From: Epiperipatus broadwayi
Lineage: Eukaryota > Onychophora > Udeonychophora > Euonychophora > Peripatidae
Direction of reading: 5' to 3'
Length of the DNA: 64,000 nt
Assembly (NCBI GenBank): GCA_028023455.1
Contig: JAQFVV010006246.1
Coordinates: forward strand, 1,233,501 to 1,297,500
The position numbers and the translations under genes were made by a program. The notes under the pieces were generated by a model. That model saw only the letters and a program-made list of their open reading frames with translations. It searched no databases and was not told the origin of the DNA. Shown piece after piece: positions 14,090 to 27,500 of the stretch (its first letter is position 1; every line of letters begins with the position of its first letter).

Positions 14090-14267
14090 GACCTTGAACT
14101 AACGGTCTAAATATTTAAATAAAGTGGAATCTTAACAGTGCATATCTGCCTACTCTATAAATTTTTCTAGGTTCAAATGCCTAAATGGTGCCCTTGTAGT
14201 GCAGATATTGTAGATTGCTGTCTCCAGTTTCTTTTGGATCATTATAACTGGCTAACCAACTGGGGCC
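14090..14267 (+). mobile_element. 3' part of an upstream LTR plus primer-binding site (TGTAACG family)
   Basis: The segment from about 14090 to 14247 matches the last ~150 bp of the family LTRs, including the TATCTGCCTACTCTATAAA block and the CTAGG/CCTAG hairpin. At 14249-14267 follows TGGCTAACCAACTGGGGCC, starting with the TGG expected of a primer-binding site. It matches TGGCTTTCCCAACTCGGGCC, found in the same place in the minus-strand copy at 61587-61606. This marks the 5' LTR/interior border of a plus-strand element whose other LTR starts at 14782. Confidence 0.7.
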
Positions 14268-14781
14268 AATCTTTAATGGACCACCAGTACCCTGAGAATT
14301 TTAAAAATAAATCATGCCCGTAATATTTTGTCTGAAATGTGTATGTATTTTTTTTGTATTAACGTAAAGTTATACTTTGAATTTTGTTTTAAAGGTACTG
14401 CCAGTAAAAAAAATTGTGCATATGTAAAAATAAATGTGAGGAATAAAACGTAATAATAAATATAAATCATAATTTTTTTTTTAAAAAAAAGTCTTGTTTA
14501 AATTAAAATCTAATCGTTCAACTTGCATAAGTAATAGTTAAAGATAGAAGAAAAGAAACTTGGAAGGGAGGGGGCAGAAATTTGGCTGGTAGTAAAGAAT
14601 AAACAGTCAACATTTTTTTATCATATTTGTGTGTAATTACTGTGTTGTCTTTTTTAAAAAAAAAAAGTTTTGTCCTTTTGAAATTTTAATATATAATCAA
14701 TTTGTGTAACGTAATTACTAACACTAAGTAAATTCTTTTTTTTTTTTTAATGTTTAGTTTTTTTGAGGAAGTTTACTGATA
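14268..14781 (+). mobile_element. Short non-coding interior of a non-autonomous LTR element
   Basis: About 515 bp lie between the primer-binding site and the next LTR. Shared blocks with the interior of the copy at 60879-61586 (read on minus) include ATCTTTAAT followed by TACCCTGAG, CTGCCAGTAAAA, a G-rich stretch near 14561-14574 and AGTCAACATTTTT. No reading frame of note exists in either copy, so gag and pol are absent. The element would depend on enzymes of another element. Confidence 0.65.
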
Positions 14782-16783
14782 TGTAACGCTATATAAATAT
14801 GCCATTACATTAATTTAAAATAAAATCTTAAAGTTCGCAAATAAAAATAAAATCTATTAGAAAACTAAAAGCTAAAATGTTTGTTAAACATATATATATA
14901 TATTCGCACAGATGCAAAACTTTAAAAATATTTTTTTTTATAAATAAAAAAAAAAGTAGTTGAACGTATTTTTTTATAAAAAAATACAAGATTTAAATAT
15001 AAAAATATTTTAATAAAGAAATAACGTAAGTAAAAATGTAATTCCTGTAATCTGTAAATGGAAATAATTGTTTATTAATTATCCAAAAGCAAGCTAGCCC
15101 TTGGGCTCTTGTATAATTAAAATGATCTGATGAAAGATAGATAAGAAAACAAAGAAATTAGCTTGACCAATGGAAGCACCAAGCAACAAAAATGATGGAT
15201 TAGTGACATTTTGTTTGTAGAATCCATAGGAGGATTATAAAAGGAAAAGGATTCAAAGTAAGACAGTTTTTCCGGACAGTTCTAACTTGATTTTGGGAGA
15301 AGAACGATAAGACGAACTTGTCATTCTCTCTCACTTATCTCAAATGAAATGCCTGTAATACCAGGATTGTTCCAGCTAAGGCTGCCTTCAGATAAACCGG
15401 GTTTCAAATAAAGACTCCATGGAAATTAACACTAGGAACCAGGAGCTCTTCTACCGTAACCTATATGAACAGAACAATTGTTAAAATCATAAAATTAATT
15501 AAGAACTTTCGTCAAGAGTTGACAAGTTTAATAAACAGCTAACCTGAATTTTGAATGGACTTTTATCTGACTTTTGTAAGTTTTCAGATCAATTAATAAT
15601 GTTTAATTTTACATGTTTTGCATTTGATAAAAATCATTTCCATTTTTTTTATTGTATAAATAATTTAAATGCTTGAAATTTAAGTTGGTATAGACATTGC
15701 ATAGATTCGTTAGCGGTTAATTGTGTTGCTGTTTCATATTCTATTAGAATATATAAGTCATCAATATCAATGTGGCATCTTATGATGAATGCTATTGGGT
15801 TTCTTGTATTCCCTCTGCAATTGATGTTATCGATGACTTTGTATTTGATCGGTTATGTTTATTTTGAAGTGTTTTTAACTGTGGAATCTATGCAGCCGAT
15901 CTGTGCTCAACATTTTAAAACAAATTTTTATAAAATTAATCTGTGTAAACTTATATAAATATTAAATTTAAGTCGGGCGTGAATGGCTATATAGATTTGT
16001 AAAGTTATATTAGAGGAGAGTAATCTTAGGTTATTTGTTTCATGGTAGAATTGGGTCAATGGATTGGATATATTGATGTAGTTAGTAGATGTAATACAAG
16101 TTTCGCTACATGCAGAATTGCTGTATATGCCACACATTTCCGTTTTGCCTATGGATGAGATCATAAGTCGGCAAAAAGGACCGCAGTTCTTTCCTATGGA
16201 GTTTTCTTTTTATTGTTCTTCTTGCCCAACAGATGTCACATTCCAGTTCTGGGTGAGAAACAATTTCTTCTCTTAACCCTGCTGTTCAGAGGTACATTCC
16301 TGACAGTATGACTTTTGTGTTGCCATGTTCGTCTTACATTGAATACATCAATATATCAGATGGATTGACGCTGATTTGACTGCAAACTTTTGGCCTAAGG
16401 TTAAATCAGGGATAGAATATTTTCTTTTCAAATACAATCTATGTAGTCTGTTCATAGTTAACACACTAAATTAAAAATTAATATTAAAATCTCAATAATA
16501 AATGTTATTCCTCAAATTTAGAATGATTTTATATGTGCGTAAATAAATATTTTTATGTGTTAATTTCTGGCAGTGGCTTTTATTTTTTTTATATTTAAGA
16601 TATAAAGTTATATTTTATTATCTCTGCTACTCCCTGAGCTAGTGACAATGAACTAATGACCAAAATATAAAATAAAGTGGGATCTTAACAGCATGTATCT
16701 GCCTACTCTATAAATTTTTCTAGGTTCATATGCCTAGATGGCGCCCTGGTAGTGCAGATATCGTAGATTTCTGTCTCCAGTTT
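14782..16783 (+). mobile_element. LTR of the TGTAACG family, copy B
   Basis: About 2.0 kb. It starts TGTAACG with a decayed terminal hairpin (TGTAACG...ATTACA, 14782-14810). It then carries blocks shared with the other copies: TTCGCAAATAAAAA, AAGTCGGGCGTGAATGGCTA near 15971, the CCTAAGGTTAAAT block near 16400, CTGGCAGTGGCTTT near 16567 and the GGCGCCCTGGTAGTGCAG block near 16740. It ends near CTGTCTCCAGTTT, directly joined to copy C. It encodes no protein. Confidence 0.75.
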
Positions 16784-18551
16784 GAAAAGTTCGCAAATAA
16801 AAACTTTTTTTTTTAAGAATTAAAAATTGAAATTAAATATCTATACTCGCATATATATAAAATCACACAGATGAAAAAAAAATTAAGTATTAAAATAAAA
16901 CTTTATTAAAAATAAAAAAAGTATTTTAAAAGCAAAAACTTAAAAAGATTTAATTGAAGATAAAAATATATCTTCAAGAATGTATATAAATTAATTAATC
17001 TTTTGTAAAATGGAAATGATTATTTTAATTAGTAAGCTAGCCCTTGGCATTTCAAATGTATAAGCAATGGTCAGATAGAAGAGGAAAAACAATACAATCA
17101 AAATGGCCAATGAAAGAAATCCATCAGGGAAATTGGACCTCAATGGAAGGATCATCATCATCGATAACATAATGTCAAGTGAATCCTTAAAATTAATATA
17201 AAAGGAAAAGTTTGGAAATTATTACTTAGTTATTACGAGAGGACAGATATGTGTTAGTATGGAGTTGGAGGTGAAGGGATTGATTGATGCACTTTCAATT
17301 CCTTCAATTGTTATAAAATGGGAAAATGAAACATCACTTTTCTTATATTGAGGACCACAGGATCATCGGGGAATTTAACGCTGGATTCCAAATGGCAAGC
17401 AACTGTAAAGGATGAACATTTCTAAAACTGTAAGCACATTATGAACTTAAATGAATATTAATTTGAAAACACTAAGAACTTTAAAATATAAAGTTTCCCA
17501 GTATTTAATTTATAGAAATAGAATCCTATCTGACCAACATAAATTAATATTAATAATGTTATTTGATGCATTTTTTTATTTAAAATCATTTCCATTTATT
17601 TATTTTTTGTTCTTTTAAGTTTTTATTATGATTTTTGTTTTTCGTTAGACTAAATTATATAAATGTTAAACTTAAGTCGGGCGTGAATAGCTGTATAGAT
17701 TTGTAAAGTTATATTAGGGGAGGGTAATCTTAGGTTATTTGTTTCGTAGTTGAATTGGGTCAGTGAATTGGATATATTGGTGTAATTAGTAGATGTAGTA
17801 CGAGATTCGCTATGGGCAGAATCGCTTGTATATGCCACACACTTTCTTTTGCCTAGGGAATGCAACCGCAAGTCAGCAAAAATGACCACAGTCATTTCCT
17901 ATAGAGTTTTTTTTATTGCTTTTCTCATTAGATAGATGTAGTATTCCTATCTGGTGAGAGTCAATTTCTTCTCTTAACATATTTGTGCTGTCCTATTCAT
18001 ATTACATTTAATACATCAATGTATCAGATGGATTGATGCCGGTTTGACTGAGAACTTTTGGCCTAAGGTTAAATGAGGGACAATATTTTCTTTTCAAATG
18101 TGAATCTATGTAGTCTATTCATATTCGACACTCTAAATAAAAATACTAAACTCATCTGTGCGAACTGAAAATAGCTTACAAAAATTAGAATCTAAAATCA
18201 AAGTTAAAAAAATGTTAGTTAAATTATAAAATGTAAAACTGATACTATAATAATTTTAAAGGTTATATATGTGCATAAATAAATGTTTGTGTGTTAAGTA
18301 CTGGCAGTGGCTTATTTTATTCTTTCTTAATATTAAACATATTCTTAGATAAGAATTTATAGAAATAAAATTTAAATCTCTGCTACTCCCTGAGCTAGTG
18401 ACAATGGGCTAACGACCGGAATCAATATATATATATATATAAAATTTTTGACTTACGTATCTGCCTATTCTATAAATTTTTCTAGGTTCAAATGCCTAGA
18501 TGGCGCCCTTGTAGTGCAGATACATTAAGGTCTAATCTCCGGATTGTTATA
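16784..18551 (+). mobile_element. LTR of the TGTAACG family, copy C (start truncated)
   Basis: Begins abruptly at GAAAAGTTCGCAAATAAAAA, lacking the first ~45 bp and the terminal hairpin. It then follows the family consensus and ends CTCCGGATTGTTATA at about 18551. By eye it is closest to the inverted copy D (20846-22668), closer than to its direct neighbour B. There is no coding content. Confidence 0.75.
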
Positions 18552-20845
18552 ATTTTTTTTTTATATTATGATTAAATATTTATTTAATCCCAAATACCCA
18601 CCACCGTTTCATACTAATGATGATATAATAACAAAAATACTAAATAATTAATTATCCCAAACCCCTATATATATTCGAGGCATTGAAACAGATAAAATAC
18701 AATTTCAAATAAGAAAAATAATAAAACCCTAAAGCTATTTACAATGTTTATAAGTAATGGAAGTGGTCTGAGCTATTTTTACCCAGTAGAAATAAATTTT
18801 ACTTTGTGTGATTTGATATACAGATATGAGATTTTTGGTCATACAGGCATATGCTTTTACTGATGACTTTAAAACCTTTTTATAAATGGAAAATAGTATA
18901 GTAAAAAAAACTATGCATACATATTTTTGCACTATGAAATATTTCACTTATTTCATATTTTCAACAAGTCAATAGGGTTGCACTAGTTCAGATACTATAT
19001 AGTACGCAACATGAGGTACTGTATCTATTTTCTTTTTGCTATAGATAAATTCCTATTCATGTATATACATACACCAAAATTATACATTTACTATTATTTT
19101 AAATATAAAGTTATTAGAGTACTTGCTTACAGGGAATCTATAATAAATCAATCCCTTCTTACATGCATCATGAGGTGCAGCAGAAACCAAAAAAATAACT
19201 TAAAGAGGATATACGGTTAAAGACATTTTTAGATATTCAACATGAGATATCGTATTTACCGAATATTATAAGCATATGTACGCATATATATACATATATA
19301 TTCATATATGATGAATTTCAGGAGTAACAACCAGAGGGAAACGAATAGCAACAACAACAAAAAAAATCTCATTGCAACCTTTGTTAAAAATATTAGAATT
19401 TGAAATAGAAAAATTGACTCAAAACATTTAAGTAAAAGCTTTATCATTTATGCCCATAATAACTGTAAATTCAATATACATATGCGAGAGACAACTCTCT
19501 CTTTTTTAAATGATTAATAATAATAATAATAATAATAATAAAATATATTTAATTGGAAATATCAAAGTTAATTACTTCAATATTAATAAAATATCTTAAA
19601 ATAAACTTATATCTGCATCTTCATTCTTCTCCTCTGGGCTCTGAGTGAGCTTCAAGTCAACTGGCTGTGTAGTGAAGATTTCATCTATTTAGCAAGGCAG
19701 CATTTGTCATCATCATGGGCAGCTAGAACTGGCATGGTCACATCTTGGCAGCATGGGACAGAGAAGGGGTGGTGCGCTGGCTGGTTGTATACCCCACGGT
19801 CATTTTACTGGACTCTCTGGTAGATTGCTTCATATTTTCCTCTGTTTGTATATGATAATAATTTTTATTAAATGTTCATTTGCTATCTTGACTGGTTCAT
19901 TAAATCTTAAGAAATCATTAGTTCTTAAAAGAACTGTACAATGGATTTCTTCTTAGAAATTATCTGCTGTAGTCTACTCCATAAATTAATCCCCAAGTGG
20001 CTAGATGATTTACCAATTCTGGAGCCAAAGTAGTGAATGACTTGCCCAGAATGTCTGCCAAAGAAAGAATGAATCCCATAGCACTATCAATCCCACTAAT
20101 AAGAACCAATTCAGATATCCCTCTGAGAATAATGAATCAGCCAATCCTTTTAATTTAGCTTATCACTTAGATTGCAAACATTCCTTTATATTTTTCCGAT
20201 TAAATTCTACATTTTAAGTTTGACATAATGGTTTCCATCTTAAATAACCCAGAGTACTTGCTTACAAAATCAGTTCAAAAGAATTTTTTTTAAAGAGATA
20301 ACAGTTTAATTATAGCATTATCAAACCATTTGCTTTTGATCAGATTTTTGCAAAAGCAATTAACATTACTTGATTACGGAATAAAATTACAACCTTTAGA
20401 AAAGTAATTAAAAAAAATATACAAGTATGTTGGAAAATAAAAAACAACAAATACATATAATGACATATCATAAAAAATATACAAAAAGGAAAAAAAAAAC
20501 AAAAAACATGAGTTTATTTACAATATTTTGTATGTCAATTTTATATTACTTTAAATTGGTGCATGTGGATATTTTAATGCTCAGTCTCAACTTCCTTTTA
20601 ATCTAGCCCATTTTTATATTTGTTGTGCTTAATACAGACTGTGTAAGGCCATTTGATAATGCCTGGCACAGTTCTTATTTACATAGATATTAAGTATATG
20701 TTTACTAGTTATATTTTTACTAATTTTTGTATTTTTCTTTTGAAACTCTAAAAAGCACGATGTCCAACGGTGACAATGTGACACCTCATCCCCCATAACA
20801 TCGATATACTAAGCTAAAACTGCATCAGATGGGCAACATGAAGAT
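18552..20845. other. Spacer between inverted LTR copies C and D
   Basis: About 2.3 kb of unassigned intron sequence between the inner ends of two inverted LTR copies. It holds a short (AAT)n run at 19512-19541 and a patch of higher GC content at about 19620-20110 that could not be matched to a known protein or RNA. The small ORFs here have no family features. Confidence 0.45.
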
Positions 20846-22668
20846 AGATTAGACCTTAATGTATCTGCACTACAAGGGCGCCATCTAGGCATTGAACCTA
20901 GAAAAATTTATAGAGTAGGCAGATACGTAAATAAAAAAAAAAAATTTTTTTTATATATATTTTGATTCCGGTCGTTAGCCCATTGTCACTAGCTCAGGGA
21001 GTAGCAGAGATTTAAATTTTATTTCTATAAATTCTCATCTAAGAATATATTTAATATTAAGTAAGAATAAAATAACCCACTGCCAGTAATTAACACACAA
21101 ACATTTATTTACGCACATATATAACATTTAAAATTATTTTAGTATCAGTTTTACATTTTAAAATTTAACTAACATTTTTTTAACTTTGATTTTAGATTCT
21201 AATTTTTATAAGCTATTATCAGTTCGTGCAGATGAGTTTAGTATTTTTATTTAGAGTGTTGAGTATGAATAGACTACATAGATTCGCATTTGAAAAGAAA
21301 ATATTCTGTCCCTCATTTAACCTTAGGCCAAAAGTTCTTAGCCAAACCGGCGTCAATCCATCTGATACATTGATGTATTCAATGTAATATGAATATGACA
21401 GCACAAATATGTTAAGAGAGGAAATTGACTCACCAGATAGGAATACTACATCTATCTAACGAGAAAAGCGATAAAAAAAACTCCATAGGAAAAGACTGCA
21501 GTCATTTTTGCTGACTTACGGTCGCATTCCCTAGGCAAAAAAATGTGTGCAGCATATACAAGCGATTCTGCCCTAAGCAAATCTCATACTACATCTACTA
21601 ATTACACCAATATATCCAATCCATTGACCCAACTCAACTATGAAACAAATAACCTAAGATTACCCTATCCTAATATAACTTTACAAATCTATACAGCCAT
21701 TCACGCCCGACTTAAATTTAACATTTATATAATTTAGTCTAATGAAAAACAAAAATCATAATAAAAACTTAAAAGAACAAAAAAAAATAAATGGAAATGA
21801 TTTTAAATAAAAAATAATACATTAAATAACATTATTAATATTAATTTATGTTAGTCAGATAGGATTCTATTTCTATAAATTAAATACTGGGAAAGTTTAT
21901 ATTTTAAAGTTCTTAATGTTTTCAAATTAATATTCATTTAAGTTCATAACGTGCTTATGGTTTTAGAAATGTTCATCCTTCACAGTTGCTTGCCGTTTGG
22001 AATCCAACGTTAAATTCCCCGATGATCCTGTGGTCCTCAATATAAGAAAAGCGATGTTTCATTTTCCCATTTTATAACAACTGAAGGAATTGAAAGTGCA
22101 TCTTTCAATCCCTTCATGTCCAACTCCGCACTAACACATATCTGTCGTCTCATAATAACTAACTAATAATTTCCAAACTTTTCCTTTTATATTAATTTTA
22201 AGGATTCACTTGACATTATGTCATTGATGATGATGATCCTTCCATTGAGGTCCGATTTCCCCAATGGATTTCTTTCATTGGCCATTTTGATCATATTGTT
22301 TTTTCTCTCCTATCTGACTGTTGCTTATACATTTGAAGTGCCTAAGCGCTAGCTTACTAATTAAAATAATCATTTCCATTTTACAAAAGATTAATTAATT
22401 TATATACATTCTTGAAGATATATTTTTATCTTCAATTAAATCTTTTTAAGTTTTTACTTTTAAAATACTTTTTTTATTTTTAATAAAGTTTTATTTTAAT
22501 AATTAATTTTTTTTTCATCTGTGCAATTTTATATATGTGCGAGTTTATATGATATTTAATTTAAATTTTTAATTCTTAAAAAAAAAAAAAAGAAGTTTTT
22601 ATTTGCGAACTTTTCAATGTTTTAATTTTTTTTAAAAAAATAATGTAACGGCATATGTGCCCATTACA
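20846..22668 (-). mobile_element. LTR of the TGTAACG family, copy D
   Basis: Read on minus it starts at 22668 with TGTAATGG...CCGTTACA (terminal hairpin 22644-22668) and runs to TCTAATCT near 20846. It lacks the final CTCCGGATCGTTACA piece. Large blocks match copy C in inverted orientation with few differences, so 16784-18551 and this copy form the arms of an imperfect inverted repeat around a 2.3-kb spacer. The start of the next element (Gypsy LTR) follows within about 15 bp. Confidence 0.75.
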
Positions 22669-23218
22669 ATATATATTATAACAGCACCCACTACGCCAAA
22701 GTTGAAAGAACCAGATTTACCGGAACCACAAGGTACACCATATGACAAGGCAAATACGATTCAGCAGTTGGATGACTTGAACACCATGTGTCAGTCAACC
22801 TGCAACAAGTCATATTCTACGTCCATGATTCTACAGCACATTTGGGTATGTCACATGTTACTGAATCAGGAATGGCATATAACAAAGGGACCGCATCTCA
22901 CTACTGACAGACCTAGGCCTTCAAATAGGATGTTAAAGATGTCACAATAACATGCCCAGTTCCAAGTCACATCTACTTTCAATATACTAACTTATAATTT
23001 ACTAAAAATATTTCACTGTAATTTAGACCAGTGCATATTCATTACAACTATCTTTTTAGGCCCCATTACACCATGGAATTTGAACTCATGGAGTTCTTGC
23101 AGCCAGTTCTTTTCAGGGATGGACCTACTCAATTATTAATCAAATATGCCTATATATAAGTATAGATATAGAAAAATACTGTTGATGATCAATTATTTAT
23201 AAGAGCAATACATAATGA

Positions 23219-23362
23219 TGATGATGATCATCAAATCTTTAATGGTGTAAATTCTTAATGTGACGGTGATGATCAAACATCTAGTGGTATCAATGCACAG
23301 CAGTGATGGTGATGATCAAACATCTAGTGGAATCAATGCACAATGATTATGGTGATGATCAA
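23219..23362. repeat. ~47-bp minisatellite inside the LTR
   Basis: About three imperfect units contain GATGATCAAACATCTAGTGG followed by TATCAATGCACA. The same array occurs in the partner LTR at about 29838-29980, so it predates the insertion. Confidence 0.8.
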
Positions 23363-24835
23363 ACAGAGATCAGATTGGTTTAAACAACTTAATTTATTAA
23401 CAACATATATAATAAATATTTACAAACAAAAAGTAATAAAATAAATAAATATTTGATTATCAAGAATGGTTTTTCTATCATCTTGATGGCTTCATACAAC
23501 AGAAACAAAATAATTTGAAGTATATTATATCCAAAATTATACTATATAATTCATTAAATATATACATAAAACAAAAACAAAAAGCAAAATGAGAGTTCAC
23601 TAATTCTAAAACTATCCCATTAATGTAATTATTAGAATGATATTTTTAAACTAGAGTAAATATATTATAATTATAACTATTTTTTATTAAATATATATAT
23701 ATCCCCACTCCCATTTATAAATGTGTGTATGTCCTAGTAAAAATAATAATTATAGATTCAATAAAGACCATTTACTCAGTGGGTTAATTGCACTGAGACA
23801 TAAGACAAAATTACAAGTGAATATTATTAAAATTTATTATTAAACAAAATAGTTTTGTTTGATCTAAAGTTTTGCCTCCATGTTAAATATATATAAAAAC
23901 CTTACTTGAGATCGCCTTGATGAATTAATGTTGAATTTCCAGAGGAATCTGTAAATTTACTTTTATTAACAAAAAAAATAATACATATTAATTGTAGATG
24001 ATTCCTTTTTTAAAATACATCAACATATAATGTTTATCCATCCACTGCTTCCACTTTTAAATTGCATATGATTGATGGATACACAATACAAAAAATTACA
24101 ATACATTAACTTTAAAATAAAAATGACAAAAGCAAAGAAAAATAATCACATGAATCAAAATAAAATATATTTATCTTGAGAAAAGCAAGCATCTTATTCA
24201 CAGTTAAGAGTTTATAATGTCAATCTCCATGTATACTCTTCTTGTTCACCAACTTTGTTGCTATCTATGTATTTTATTCTTTTTGATTAAAGCAAACATA
24301 TACCAAATATCTCTCCTGATTGTATATAAATCCATGGAAGATTGTTGTACACCAGCATTCTTTAAATAGACATTTTGATTGTGAAATTTATAATTTCACA
24401 AATTTCATAATTTCATAATGACATTGAAGCTAGCTTAGGAATGTTCCACAGTATTGGCTTCTTATCCTGAATATATTGTAATGATTCATTTTATAAACTG
24501 TTATTTATAATATGGCTTAAATATATATATATAAATAGCTTTTAAAGAAAACAGTTAAGTTTTAGTTGTTTCACATTTCCTTTGCTTCATTTTCATTCTA
24601 ATGAATTCAATCTTGCAGAACAAATTAAATCACGAGTTCATTTTTTCTAATAATAAATTAAAGTTTAACCTTCCAGTTTTCTTCAATCCAAATTAAAAAA
24701 ACTTTAGATTACTTTTAAAATAAAAGACTTTTCATTTTTATGTCTTGACCATTCTGCCATTAAAAACCAAGTAAAGAGAGATACTGCTAGATTCTCTCAC
24801 ACTAGCTAAAAACCTATTCTTACAACTTAATAAAA

Positions 24836-24901
<66 letters not shown>
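24836..24901. repeat. (ATT)n microsatellite in the 3' LTR
   Basis: Uninterrupted ATT trinucleotides. The partner LTR has a shorter tract at about 31456-31495, so the length changed after insertion. Confidence 0.9.
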
Positions 24902-25307
24902 TAATCTTCATTATTTCACAACAATTTAGACCTCATATAAATTTTAATCTTTGATTATGTCTGTTCTATATGTCAATCAATTAGTATTTTAAATTAATGA
25001 TACTAAATGAATAAAAGAAAAACAATTAATTTCTATAAATAGACAAACATTAATTTAATATGTATGTTTATATACACACATACACTACATGTGTATAATG
25101 AATTTGTTTGCTTTCTCACAACAGATAAAAAAATAAGAATTAATTTCTCAAACATATTAGTTTGTATGTATTTCTATATATGTATATATTACATGTGTAT
25201 AAGCAAGTATATGATATTTTATTTGTATACCATTTGGTCTGAATTCAAATATTGTGAAAGAAATGGGGGCAGGTGTGAAGATTAGTTGTAAGCCATCTCT
25301 TACAACA

Positions 25308-27500
25308 CCCCTCTCCTAAACAGTTAAAATTTTAAACTAGATTTCAAATTTTAGCACTCACAAGTATGATAAGAATGTATGATTATTTTGGGTTTGGTGA
25401 AGGGATTCTATATGAATTTTTTTACTTTCCAACATTTTTTTAATATTCTTTAGCAGCTGGTTTTGGGAAGTTCAAATAGTGTGCTGGATTTAGAGCTTTG
25501 ATGGTTTTATAATTGAGGCATAACCAAGAATGTGTCTCTGTTACAGAAGGCACATGAAATTATTTATTTGCTAAGTTTCTCCATGCTCCTTTGAGGCTTA
25601 TTGGACTTTGAAGGTCTAGCCAAATATCATAACATATCTGTTTAAGTTAGCCTCTAGATATTCCCATTATTGCATTTATGTTACTTGGGAAATACCCTCA
25701 TCAAGTTTAATATCCATAATCCTGTACTATATATGTGTGTTTATACACATATACATATATATTATTTATTATGCATCGCACTTGCTATTTTTACATAGTT
25801 TATCCATTTTTTTATTTATTTATATATCTCAGCTATGTTAACATTTTCCTGATCTTATACTACATTGTTACTAACATCCAAAATAAGGCTTTAAGATACG
25901 GGCATTATACATGCCTCATACCTCTCCTTGGTTTACCCAAAATGCATTAGAACCTCATTGCTTAACTGGTATAAGGGGCCCTCATACATATTACTAAACT
26001 TATGATGCTTACCTTCCTGTGGTTTACTTGGATGTGAAGTTTTTATTAGCTCTCTGTCTCCAATTCTGAATTCATATTTAGACCTTCTTACATTCTTATT
26101 GCTATGATTTGCCTTCATAGTAAGTCACTTTTGAATTTGCAATATATCCTATTATTTATCTATTATAATTCTCATGGCTACAGGTTTATATTTATTGTAA
26201 CCATAACTATTTGAAAACACTCTATAAGAAATGTTAAATAAATTTATTACTCAATCTCAGACTTCTGTTAGCTTAAAACTTATGTTCATTTAAATGACTG
26301 AGTAGGTTATCATTCTACATTTAAGGAAATAATAATTAAAAATATAAGTTTTATAAAATAAATGTATGTTTTTATTTCTAACATATCTTTGGGCAGAATT
26401 TTTCTTTGTCAGTATCTGTATTATTGTCCTAATTTTTCTATGTACATTACAAAACCATTGTCTATTTACAAAATCACAATGGATTCAATTCCTATCCATA
26501 GTTTTTTTGTGTGTTCCAATGGTCTGCAAACTTTGAAGGTCCTTCCCTAACATGTGCTTTTTCTTTTAAGCAATGTTATTCACATGCCTAATGTATGTGA
26601 ATGGGCCTTTGTATGTATTGCACAACTTGGGAAACCATGTATCCATTCACTTAATGGACCACAACATGATGGTTTGCCTTCTCATCTTAGGATTTTTCAT
26701 ATTCAGATCATTATCAGGATTACAAAGAAATTTAGACCTCCACAAACCATGACTAAGATGATCAAAGATATAATTTCTAACTACGTAATCAAATTTAATT
26801 GTTTCAAGAAGGTGATTATCCCTTGAACTGGTTTCTTGAACTAATAATGTTTCATTTTTGGTACCATCATCATGACTATAGCTTTTGACTTGATGGCTTG
26901 CCTTAAATTTCCAGCAGTGTTTATTCAACTCATTTCAAATTCTTTGATTGCATAGTTTAAACATTTCCACATTTTTTGTGGATGGAATCACTATGTGAGC
27001 ATTAGTGCCACCTGGATTTATCTCTGTTATCAACCTTTCTAAATTAGGCTTGAAGGAATAATCCTCAATGCCATTTTCAAAAAATTGTGAAGTCTGATCA
27101 GTGGAAAATTCAGGATCAAGTGAGATTTCTGCAATGTAAGAATGTCTGATACTTTGAGAGGATTCAAAAATGAAACCATGCAAATCATTCTATAAAATAA
27201 TGGCTTGTTGTTGTTTATCTAATGTGTGAATTATAATCTCATCATTTCCTTTACAGGTAATAATCCACTCTCCAATGGCTAAACATGTGGAACCAGATGA
27301 GAATAGAATAGGTTGACTAAAAGTGTCAAGCTTATCTTGATTGCATATACTTTGTAATTTTTTTTAAAACTGTTTGTGAGCTTCATAATCATCTGAGACA
27401 TCAGTGAAACTATGACCAGGATACATTGTAATAAATTTCCTCTTTATAATATACCTAAAACAACCAATATCACTATCTGATAATTTCAAAATTTATGACA
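25308..27500 (-). pseudogene. Decayed 3' interior of the Gypsy element, ending in a GPY/F-like segment
   Basis: On the minus strand the interior holds only broken frames. The piece at 26118-25933 resembles the integrase C-terminal GPY/F-type tail of Gypsy elements: FRIGDRELIKTSHPS, then KFSNMYEGPLYQLSNE (family form YEGPY). A related piece lies at 63679-63467. Frames at 27183-26935 and 26928-26647 belong to the same decayed interior, but I cannot assign them to a domain. The reverse transcriptase and RNase H boxes seen in the other relics are not found here, so most of pol appears deleted. It is not functional. Confidence 0.6.

Larger units (their letters stand above)
22682..25307 (-). mobile_element. 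3' LTR (2.6 kb) of a Gypsy-type retrotransposon
   Basis: Direct repeat of 29337-31921, recognisable along its full length with scattered substitutions and small indels. Read on minus it begins TGTTGTAAG and GCTTACAA, which form a terminal hairpin (about 25287-25307). It ends next to the TGTAACG-family LTR D. It contains a GATGATCAAACATCTAGTGG minisatellite and an (ATT)n tract at 24836-24901. Its two terminal bases on the left (CA where the partner has TG) are mutated. There is no coding role. A 97-codon plus-strand ORF near the left end is antisense and not evidently conserved by selection. Confidence 0.75.

Noticed and set aside
22657-22950. 97-codon plus-strand ORF in the 3' LTR with an 89-codon counterpart at 29336-29605
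   Set aside because: The pair stays open in both LTRs, but the differences appear mostly amino-acid-changing and the frame is antisense to the element. It is best read as chance, though an antisense transcript is not excluded.
23219-23362. Regularly spaced repeats considered as a CRISPR-like array
   Set aside because: The units are contiguous minisatellite copies inside a eukaryotic LTR, without distinct spacers or cas genes.
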